Part shown: positions 15,147 to 20,735 of the stretch, piece after piece
How the letters are laid out: the number at the start of each line of letters is the position of its first letter
How positions within the stretch are numbered: the stretch's first letter is position 1
DNA from: Ottowia sp.
GTDB lineage: Bacteria > Pseudomonadota > Gammaproteobacteria > Burkholderiales > Burkholderiaceae_C
Assembly (NCBI GenBank): GCA_023228705.1
Contig: JALOAS010000060.1
Span: 1-20,735, forward strand
DNA length: 20,735 bases
Direction of reading: 5' to 3'
Position numbers and translations under genes: made by a program
The notes under the pieces: generated by a model
What the model was told of the DNA's origin: nothing
What the model saw: only the letters and a program-made list of their open reading frames with translations
Database searches by the model: none

Positions 15147-15174
15147 CTGGCTTGAAATATACATTGTATAAAGT
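15147..15174 (-). other. dif-like site lacking a canonical XerD arm (right att junction)
   Basis: On the minus strand: XerC-side ACTTTATACAA, central TGTATA, then TTTCAAGCCAG, which does not match the XerD consensus TTATGTTAA. The 18-bp shared core with the left site is 15156-15173. It fits the element-derived half-site of a Xer-integrated element. Confidence 0.7.
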
Positions 15175-15293
15175 CACAGAACGCTGGCGTGCGCAACTGC
15201 TTGAGCATCCGCGCGCACCGTGATTCCGCACTCTTGGGCGTCATCGAGCAGCATGCATCATCCAGATTCTGAGATCAGCCACACTATGGAAGT

Positions 15294-15686
15294 TCACGAG
15301 CTCTGCCGGACGCTGGCGCAGATCTTGGCGAGAACCTCGTCAATGGCCCGCAGCGTTGCCTCGTCGGCCAGCGCGTGGCGCTGCTTGAGCCACGCCATGG
15401 TGTTGTGCGCGATCCTGACCTGCCCGCGTTCACCCTCCCACGCCAGCGCTTTCATGGGCAGGTCGATCGCCGCCACCTGGCGATCCTGCATCAACCGCGT
15501 ACCGATCTCGGGGTTGCCAAACAGGATCAACTCGGTGGGACGCAGCTCCAACCCTTTCTTGCGGGCGTGGTCAGCATGGTCAATGCGGGCAAAAAGATGC
15601 CAGCCTTGCGCCTCCACGACCGAGACCATCCGATCAATGGTTTCCCTCACCGGGAAATCACTCATTGCAATGTGCAAACCACGCAT
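15294..15686 (-). CDS. DUF302 family protein
   Basis: This 130-aa protein has the DUF302 fold: the opening GLHIAMSDFPVRETIDRMVSVVEAQGW, FARIDHADHARKKGLELRPTELILFGNPEIGTRLMQ, and AAIDLPMKALAWEGERGQVRIAHNT. These are the family's most conserved blocks, including the GNPxxGTxLM and LPxKxLxWE motifs. The function is unknown; members occur alone or in heavy-metal and redox contexts. The ATG at 15686 keeps the first family beta strand, and a GTG at 15704 is an alternative. It is the first complete gene to the right of the element. It stands alone on the minus strand, with IS debris on its upstream side. Confidence 0.85.
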   Translation of the reverse strand: MRGLHIAMSDFPVRETIDRMVSVVEAQGWHLFARIDHADHARKKGLELRPTELILFGNPEIGTRLMQDRQVAAIDLPMKALAWEGERGQVRIAHNTMAWLKQRHALADEATLRAIDEVLAKICASVRQSS

Positions 15687-15741
15687 GATTGACGTTTGTA
15701 CCACCTGATATTTGATGCCTCAATAGTACCACTGTTTACTC

Positions 15742-16017
15742 GTGGAAAGCTCAGTATTCGCAGGCACAGAGGAACTGCCTGCCCTCCATGAGTCATTCCT
15801 CTTCGTTTACGGTGACAATCTGGACGCGACGTCGTTGTGGCGCGATCTGTTACGGCAGGCGAGGGTCTTCCGTGATAATCTTCAGGCTCTGGGCACGAAA
15901 ACCTGTTGGCTTGAAATGCCGCAGGAGGGCATCTACGGCAACTCGCACATGATTATGATCGACGACAACAGCGAGGCAATCGATGACCGGATCTGCGAAT
16001 GGAGATTGCTGACCTGA
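15742..16017 (+). pseudogene. C-terminal fragment of an alpha/beta hydrolase (esterase)
   Basis: From about residue 17 the frame reads FLFVYGDNLD, ARVFRDNLQALGTKTCWLEMPQEGIYGNSHMIMIDDNSEAIDDRICEW. This is the usual last quarter of a secreted or cytoplasmic alpha/beta hydrolase, with the catalytic Asp in YGDN and the catalytic His in GNSHM. The nucleophile half of the enzyme is missing, and the sequence upstream is unrelated and AT-richer. The apparent GTG start is therefore probably a chance start at a deletion junction. It cannot be an active hydrolase alone. Confidence 0.7.
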
Positions 16018-16219
16018 CTGAGATAAGAGCCAAGGAGAAGACAAAGAACACGACCGTCTTGAAGAGCCTTGATTGCAATACAAGTAAAAGCTGCAGATAA
16101 AGGACGCCTATATCCAGTACCGTGGTCTGCTCATGCGCTTTGTTCGTACCGGATTGGGCTAATCAGCGGCCGATACGATCGATACCAATCACGCAGATGT
16201 CGCGATCTTGCATGGGCAA
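16018..16219. other. Intergenic stretch without a recognised gene
   Basis: Between the hydrolase stub and the IS481 stub there is about 200 nt of mixed composition. A 66-codon open frame starting at 16069 has no recognisable motif and no ribosome binding site. Together with the adjoining stubs (15,700-16,620) this is a region of mobile-element debris. Confidence 0.5.
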
Positions 16220-16384
16220 TTAGAGTTTGCGCGCCCAGCCCATACTATCAGGCGTACCAGCCACGATAACACCAGCCGCTTCCAGCGTCATGCCAGTGCT
16301 GATGCTGACAATAAGCGACGCCACGTCGTGTAGCTGATAGGCTCGACCTTTGGCCGTCAATCTGACATTCTTGTGGATGTTCAC
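16220..16384 (-). pseudogene. IS481-family transposase, N-terminal remnant
   Basis: From the GTG at 16384 the minus strand encodes VNIHKNVRLTAKGRAYQLH, close to the family opening MNxHKNARLTPxGR, then TGMTLEAAGVIVAGTPDSMGWARKL, which follows the helix-turn-helix pattern (GxTPxAAAxxxGVSxRTVRKW). It stops after 54 residues, and no DDE domain follows. It is a degenerate stub, with moderate confidence because the second half is divergent. Confidence 0.45.
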
Positions 16385-16452
16385 CTGAGGGCTCCTGAAC
16401 TTGATGATTGACCGGAACAACTTCCATCTTGCCTCACCTTGCGAGAACAATC

Positions 16453-16554
16453 TATTGGGGAACGTCACGCGACAGCGCCGATCACATCGTCAGCTTCTAT
16501 CACAACCGGCGCCTACGCTCGGCGCTCGGTTACCGGTCACCTTCAAACAAGTGA
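16453..16554 (+). pseudogene. IS3-family transposase, C-terminal remnant
   Basis: The plus-strand frame reads SRDSADHIVSFYHNRRLRSALGYRSPSNK then stop. The YHNRRLRSALGYRSP block is the highly conserved end of IS3-family integrase domains (FYNxxRxHSxLGYxSP), just after the last catalytic Glu. Everything upstream of about 16,450 is gone. Confidence 0.55.
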
Positions 16555-16626
16555 GTCAGTGAATCCGCCTTATCGCACAGTCCGAAACAATTTGGCAACG
16601 ACAATCCGCTCCGAATAAAATACTCT

Positions 16627-18888
16627 TTATTGTGCAACCGCGGTGAAACGCTGGGCGTGATATTGAGCGAGCATTTGAATATAGATCTCGCTGACCTCGT
16701 TGGCAAGGCGGTCTATAGTATAGCGGCTGGCCGTCCCCAGGGCGCATTGGGCCATGTTCAGGCGTAGCGCATCGTCCTCGATCAGCCGTTGGGTAGCAGC
16801 GACCCAAGCACCAATGTCTGCTGCGGTTTTATACCCGTTGCGTTCGTGCTGGACGAGATCATCAATGCCGCTGGAGCGCACAGCAACCACCGGCAAACCG
16901 GCGGCCATGGCCTCAAGGATGACCATTCCTTGGGTTTCGGATTTGGAAGCGAACACGAATGCATCGGCGAGTTGGTAATAGGTCACTATGTCCTTCGGTG
17001 TTACTGCGCCGACGAGGGTGACAACGTCCGCAAGATCAAGCGTATCGATGCGCTCCTGCAAACGCTGGTGCTCCTCGCCCTCACCAACGATCAGGAAGCG
17101 AAACGGTTGCGTGCTGCGACGGCGTAATGCGTCGGCCGCTACCAATAGAAAGTCAATGTTTTTTTCCTGCGACAGCCGCGAAACACTCAGCAGTACCCGC
17201 TGGGACCGCTGGATGCGGTGCTTACAACGCAGGCGATTGACCACCTCGGGCTTCGGGGTTTGATACCAATTGAAATCCACGCCAGTAGGTAGCACGTAGA
17301 TAGGCACCGTCACCCCGATCACACGCAGATATTCCTCGGCCGATACGGTCGGTACAATCACCACATTGCAGCGGTTGGCAAAGCGTCGCACGATGGTGTG
17401 GGCGATCAGGTTGCGAAATAACGGCCCCGGCAGTGGCACAAAATGCGAATAATGTTCCAAGCGCGTGTGATAGGTAAACACCGTCGGCACCCGTAGTTGC
17501 CGCGCCTGCCACTGCGCCGTCCAGCCCAGCCAGAAGGGATGATGTATATGGATCAGGTCTGGCGACAACGATCTCAGCTCATTGCCAATTCGCCAGGATA
17601 GCGGATTGGCCAAACGAAACTCGCTGTGCTGTCCCATGTTCCATAGTGAAGGGATGCGCACCACATCGTTGCTGCCATCATCCTCGTTAGCATAGCTGGG
17701 CGCAATGATTCGCACCCGATGCCCCAGGTGCTCCAACCCTCGTCGCAACCGGTCGATAGAAATGGGAACGCCCCCAATAAACGGCAAGTAATTATTGGTC
17801 ATCATGGCGATGACCAGCGGCCGGCGCCGCCACCTTGTGTCATTCAAGTCGTAGCTTCGGTAATAGTCACGCTCGACAAAAATGGCGCTGTAGAGTTTGA
17901 TTGCCAGCAGAGTTAACAGCCCCAGGATCAGCAGAGAATTGAGCCAACCGACGTAGAATAACGAATGGATGAACAGCCATAGACTTTCAAGAGTTTTGAA
18001 TATTTTATGCTGACCAATATCGAGTCGCTTGACCATAATCGAGACGCCATCGTCTTTGGTTGTTACATCCACGTAGTGATAGAAACTGGTATTGTTGTTG
18101 AGAACCAAACCGCCGGCACCGCCGGTGACCACATAACGTACTCCATCACGCTTTTGACTATCAAATAAATGAAGACTGCTGGAAAACACAACATCAACAC
18201 CATAGGAGCTAAACAATGAGTGCAATTGATCGCGAAACGTGTTGTCGCTTAGGTACTGGACGTCGAAATCGATCGGACTCTTGTCAGACGCAGGATACAT
18301 CGGGTACCCGATAAAGACAAAACGGTGCAACGCCGAGACGTCGCGTAAACGCTCTTTCAGCCAGTGCAGTTGAAAAGCGTAGCTATGAGGATTGCTGCCG
18401 TCGAGGAAAAGAAACTGGCTGTTGCCGGCACGGAAAGCAAAAAAATAGGGTCCGAAATGTTTATAGAAATTAGATGCACCAAACCCATCGGTTTCTTCGT
18501 CACCAACCGCAAGCAGATAGGGCATGTTGAGATGCGATAGGCTGCGATACAGGGCGCGATATTTGTCCTCACCGCCGCCGCTGACGGCGTTGCCCGCTGA
18601 GACAACAAAGTCGAGCCCGGCGTGATTGAGACGGGGGATCATCTTGCGCTCAAACAAACCGATCGAGTTGTTGATATTGCCAACGACGGCGAAGTGCCAG
18701 TCGTGATTTGTATCGTCCTGCGCTTGTTGTTGAATGCGTTCGATTTGTGTGGCGTGAACGTCGTGATAAGTGGTTTCGAAAACGGTTAAATAAACGCGAT
18801 AACTGACCAACAACAGAATCGTCAGCAGCGTCAGGACAAATGCAACTTTGAGCCGCGCCGGCGTCAGCGATCGTGATAGACGATTCAC
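16627..18888 (-). CDS. Metallophosphoesterase-like domain fused to GT4 glycosyltransferase
   Basis: The GTG at 18888 overlaps the upstream stop by 4 nt and gives 753 aa. Residues 13-36 form a transmembrane anchor. Residues about 64-260 follow a calcineurin-type phosphoesterase, but nearly all metal-ligand motifs are changed: GDxH is GNIN (70-73), GD is GN (99-100), GNHE is GDEE (129-132), the later His is in IGYPMYP, and GHxH is SSLH (237-240). Residues 303-337 hold a second membrane helix. From 358 a GT-B, GT4-type transferase follows: NNYLPFIGGVPISIDRLRRGLEHLGHRV, IHIHHPFWLG, RLSQEKN (571-577), and the EX7E pair Glu651/Glu659 in ETQGMVILEA. The HHPFWLG block recalls diacylglycerol glucosyltransferases. 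It is likely a membrane-bound glycolipid-forming enzyme with a non-catalytic sensor or scaffold domain. Base composition is lower in G+C than in the left part of the window. Confidence 0.85.
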   Translation of the reverse strand: MNRLSRSLTPARLKVAFVLTLLTILLLVSYRVYLTVFETTYHDVHATQIERIQQQAQDDTNHDWHFAVVGNINNSIGLFERKMIPRLNHAGLDFVVSAGNAVSGGGEDKYRALYRSLSHLNMPYLLAVGDEETDGFGASNFYKHFGPYFFAFRAGNSQFLFLDGSNPHSYAFQLHWLKERLRDVSALHRFVFIGYPMYPASDKSPIDFDVQYLSDNTFRDQLHSLFSSYGVDVVFSSSLHLFDSQKRDGVRYVVTGGAGGLVLNNNTSFYHYVDVTTKDDGVSIMVKRLDIGQHKIFKTLESLWLFIHSLFYVGWLNSLLILGLLTLLAIKLYSAIFVERDYYRSYDLNDTRWRRRPLVIAMMTNNYLPFIGGVPISIDRLRRGLEHLGHRVRIIAPSYANEDDGSNDVVRIPSLWNMGQHSEFRLANPLSWRIGNELRSLSPDLIHIHHPFWLGWTAQWQARQLRVPTVFTYHTRLEHYSHFVPLPGPLFRNLIAHTIVRRFANRCNVVIVPTVSAEEYLRVIGVTVPIYVLPTGVDFNWYQTPKPEVVNRLRCKHRIQRSQRVLLSVSRLSQEKNIDFLLVAADALRRRSTQPFRFLIVGEGEEHQRLQERIDTLDLADVVTLVGAVTPKDIVTYYQLADAFVFASKSETQGMVILEAMAAGLPVVAVRSSGIDDLVQHERNGYKTAADIGAWVAATQRLIEDDALRLNMAQCALGTASRYTIDRLANEVSEIYIQMLAQYHAQRFTAVAQ

Positions 18889-19964
18889 GGCTGCCCCCGG
18901 CGATCGGCCACAATTTCTTGTTGTAGAACGAACATGCCGATCAGCATGCCAAGGTAAATCGTCAAGACTCGCCATGCCACAGTCACCAGCACCAGGTGCG
19001 AGGCGGTGACGAGATCGCGAAAGAAATATCCGAATACACCTTCGGCAATCCCGGAAGCACCGGGTGTCGGGGAAAAATACATCACGAATGTAGTCATCAC
19101 CATACGAATGATCACCAGCCAGTAGTCGAAATCGTAGCCCAAAGCCCAAAACACCAACACTGGAAACGAAAATAATGCCAAGAGAAAGAGTATCGTGAAA
19201 ATAAATGAGGCGACGATATCAAGCCGATTGCCCTGGAAATAGAGCAAAAATCCGTGAGCGAATTGCTGCAACGTGCGTACCAGCCGTTTGCGCCAGCGAC
19301 GATAGCGCGTCGGCTGGATCAGGCGCAGCTCTTGTGTTGCCTTGAGTGCCAGCAACATCGGACGTAACAGCCAGTTGCTACGCATCACCAGCACGCCGAA
19401 AAAGCCCAGATACAGTGCCACCGACACGGAAAATGTCATGATCAACGAGCCGCTTTGTGTCACGCCTTGGGCATTGGCGGGCAGCGTGAACAACAAAATG
19501 GGTGTGGCACCAAAGATAAAGACCACCGCCAACGCGGTTCGGATGGTGGTGGCAGCCAGCCCGATGCCGATCGGTACGCCGCGACGGCGCAAATACCAAA
19601 CCTGCGCCACCCCGCCACCGGTAGCCATCGGCGTGATGTTTGATACGAAAATATTGAGCGCCACCAGCCGGGCCATGTCCGGTAGCCGAATCGAATGACC
19701 CAGGGCGCGTAGAGTGAACCACAACCGCAGACCATCGGCTACGAAGTAGATCAGCAGCAATGCCAAGCTCGACAAAAGTGTCTTGTAACCGAGTAAACGA
19801 GAATCCCAGCGGAGCTCATGGCCAGCAACTTGCGAATAGACCGACCAGATACCCGCAGCGCTGAACCCAACAAACAGCAAGGCGAACCACAGGAGCCTCC
19901 AACCATGGAATGCGAGCCCGTCCGGAGTGCCGAACCGTTCGGGATGACGATGAGAATCAGTCAT
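18885..19964 (-). CDS. LPG-synthase-TM / UPF0104 family membrane protein (flippase-like)
   Basis: This 359-aa integral membrane protein of the lysylphosphatidylglycerol synthase TM-region family (PF03706) has about seven or eight helices. Typical motifs are LNIFVSNITPMATGGGVAQVWYLRRRGVPIGIGLAATTIRT in the first half and YFSPTPGASGIAEGVFGYFF in the second. These proline/glycine loops are the family signature. Members without the C-terminal aminoacyltransferase are thought to move or handle lipids, often beside glycosyltransferases. The ATG at 19964 is chosen because family similarity starts soon after. Upstream in-frame codons to 20120 run into IS3-derived sequence. No strong ribosome binding site is seen. 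Its stop overlaps the phosphoesterase/glycosyltransferase gene as GTGA, indicating one operon. Confidence 0.82.
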   Translation of the reverse strand: MTDSHRHPERFGTPDGLAFHGWRLLWFALLFVGFSAAGIWSVYSQVAGHELRWDSRLLGYKTLLSSLALLLIYFVADGLRLWFTLRALGHSIRLPDMARLVALNIFVSNITPMATGGGVAQVWYLRRRGVPIGIGLAATTIRTALAVVFIFGATPILLFTLPANAQGVTQSGSLIMTFSVSVALYLGFFGVLVMRSNWLLRPMLLALKATQELRLIQPTRYRRWRKRLVRTLQQFAHGFLLYFQGNRLDIVASFIFTILFLLALFSFPVLVFWALGYDFDYWLVIIRMVMTTFVMYFSPTPGASGIAEGVFGYFFRDLVTASHLVLVTVAWRVLTIYLGMLIGMFVLQQEIVADRRGQP

Positions 19965-20139
19965 TGGCGAATGCAGCCAGAGGGAAGCGCTGAACAATAC
20001 CGACCGACGTACAGGCGCGGCCAAGATTGAGCGCAAAAAGATCGCCGCCAACCACAGGCGAGCCACGGCTCGCATCAACCACCGGATGTTGAAGCCAGCT
20101 GCGCACCGCATGGATGGCATCGCCCCCTGGTGTAGTGCG

Positions 20140-20223
20140 CCATTCTGTCTGGCACTCCAGCGCTTGCAGCGCTACGCGTACCCTGAATGCTGGCGAATGA
20201 TTTCGGCCGGGTGTTCTGCTCAT
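20140..20223 (-). pseudogene. IS3-family OrfA, N-terminal remnant
   Basis: The ATG at 20223 is preceded by a good AAGGAG at 8-nt spacing and encodes MSRTPGRNHSPAFRVRVALQ, matching the IS3 OrfA opening (RRNHSPAFKAKVALxAL). Similarity fades after about 28 residues, and no leucine zipper or OrfB follows. The remnant lies upstream of the flippase-like gene in the same direction, so an IS-derived promoter could drive that operon. Confidence 0.6.
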
Positions 20224-20283
20224 CAAATGAACTCCTTTGTCGAAGCCATCTTGCCTCACAACGGGCTGTCCATTCCATTTGTC

Positions 20284-20478
20284 CTAGACAGGAGTCTGTC
20301 GGGCTTTGGCGATCGTAGCGTTCTCGAAGAGCGGCGAAGCCAACCGAGTGGGAAAGCGAGGACAGTTTTGTTTGATTTTGAGGCGCATAGCCCAGCTATG
20401 CAACGAAAAAGCGGGCAAAAATGGACCGCTTCTCCCACCGGCGCAGTAGATTGGACCAAAGTCCGACAGGCTGTCTAG
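20284..20478. mobile_element. MITE-like element with imperfect terminal inverted repeats
   Basis: CTAGACAG begins the element and CTGTCTAG ends it. Just inside, CTGTCGGGCTTTGG (20296-20309) pairs with CCAAAGTCCGACAG (20456-20469) with one mismatch; the left end has 3 extra nt. About 195 nt in all, no convincing gene inside, with a small central hairpin GCATAGC-CCA-GCTATGC near 20384. It fits a non-autonomous transposon or a deleted IS. Confidence 0.55.
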
Positions 20479-20735
20479 ATTCAGTAGTTGGATGCGCTCG
20501 AGCGTGCTGCGATGGACGTGCCAGGCAAGACGCGGCAACGCCAGCAGACGCTGCAATGTCAGCAAGACCAACGCACTGTTCTCTACGGCGATGATGCGGC
20601 AAGGGCAAGGCCCCTCGTCGTTTTGTGTGGAAGCCCACCACTGGGCATGGTCTAATTTCTTGGTTGCAGTAGCGCCCTGTGGGCATGTGTGCAGGTTGCC
20701 GCAGGCAAGCTGTGCACATGTCCACAGGGCCAGCC
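20479..20735. other. Right-edge stretch without a recognised gene
   Basis: No family is recognised. A minus-strand frame around 20480-20590 reads VLLTLQRLLALPRLAWHVHRSTLERIQLLN and could be the end of a transposase or other gene cut by the MITE-like element, but it is too short to name. The window ends in the long inverted repeat listed separately. Confidence 0.35.
20675..20729. repeat. Imperfect 26-bp inverted repeat with 3-nt loop
   Basis: The arms 20675-20700 and 20704-20729 match at 22 of 26 positions; the outer ends are CCCTGTGG and CCACAGGG. It would form a strong cruciform or hairpin. It could be a mobile-element end, a repeat-family member or a replication-related site; there is no T tract for termination. 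Confidence 0.7.

Larger units (their letters stand above)
13637..15174. mobile_element. Putative minimal integrative element exploiting Xer (IMEX), flanked by dif-like cores
   Basis: An 18-bp identical core (13646-13663 and 15156-15173, centre ATATACATTGTATAAAG) in direct orientation bounds about 1.5 kb. Inside are a XafT-like activator, a ribbon-helix-helix protein, two very small coupled ORFs, a perfect 22-bp hairpin, a C6/G6 hairpin and tandem DnaA-box-like repeats. The left copy has a near-canonical XerD arm, and the right copy has an unrelated sequence there (CTGGCTTGAAA). That asymmetry is expected after insertion of an attP that lacks a normal XerD site, as described for TLC-phi. No Zot, coat or Rep gene is seen, so it is a satellite-like or deleted form. 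Confidence 0.7.

Noticed and set aside
13637..15174. CRISPR array or tRNA gene as the explanation of the flanking repeats
   Set aside because: There are only two copies 1.5 kb apart, the core matches dif, and no cloverleaf or regular spacer pattern is present.
18889..19149. Longer N-terminus for the phosphoesterase/glycosyltransferase protein
   Set aside because: It would lie entirely within the flippase gene in another frame, with no conserved motif; the GTG with 4-nt overlap is the better start.
19965..20120. Longer N-terminus for the flippase-like protein
   Set aside because: The added residues run toward IS3-derived sequence and lie outside the family similarity.

Overview
The window looks like a betaproteobacterial chromosome, order Burkholderiales and probably near the Alcaligenaceae. 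The basis is the PhoR C-terminus, the map-glnD pair, the tadA/hydrolase-ldcA pair, and strong G/C bias in third codon positions on the left. From about position 15,700 the sequence is visibly richer in A/T and full of broken mobile-element pieces.

Left part (1-13,589), mostly ordinary chromosome: the 3' end of a PhoR-type sensor kinase (+); a polar amino-acid ABC importer on the minus strand (binding protein, permease, ATPase); glnD and map (-); a degenerate PurL-like ORF (+) that lacks the catalytic motifs; an NhaD/CitMHS-type ion transporter (+); a split lipoate-protein ligase (lplB then lplA, -); a small membrane protein, a TadA deaminase fused to a catalytically defective alpha/beta hydrolase, and an LD-carboxypeptidase (all +).

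Middle (13,637-15,174): a roughly 1.5-kb element bounded by two copies of a dif-like core (18 identical bases). The left copy has an almost canonical XerD arm; the right copy does not. The element carries a VC1465/XafT-like Xer-activation protein, a ribbon-helix-helix protein and two tiny coupled ORFs. It also has a perfect 22-bp hairpin, a C/G-tract hairpin and tandem DnaA-box-like repeats. I read it as a minimal Xer-exploiting integrative element (IMEX), possibly a TLC-phi-like satellite or the remains of one, inserted at the chromosome-dimer resolution site. This is the best candidate for something undescribed.

Right part (15,294-20,735), island-like: a DUF302 protein, the C-terminal stub of an alpha/beta hydrolase, stubs of IS481- and IS3-family transposases, then a two-gene minus-strand operon. 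That operon encodes an LPG-synthase-type (UPF0104) membrane protein, overlapping by 4 nt a protein that fuses a metallophosphoesterase fold with substituted metal-ligand motifs to a GT4 glycosyltransferase. The pair suggests glycolipid synthesis or export. The right edge holds another IS3 OrfA stub, a MITE-like element of about 195 bp and a long imperfect inverted repeat.

All calls come from reading the sequence; no database search was run. Family assignments rest on recognised motifs.
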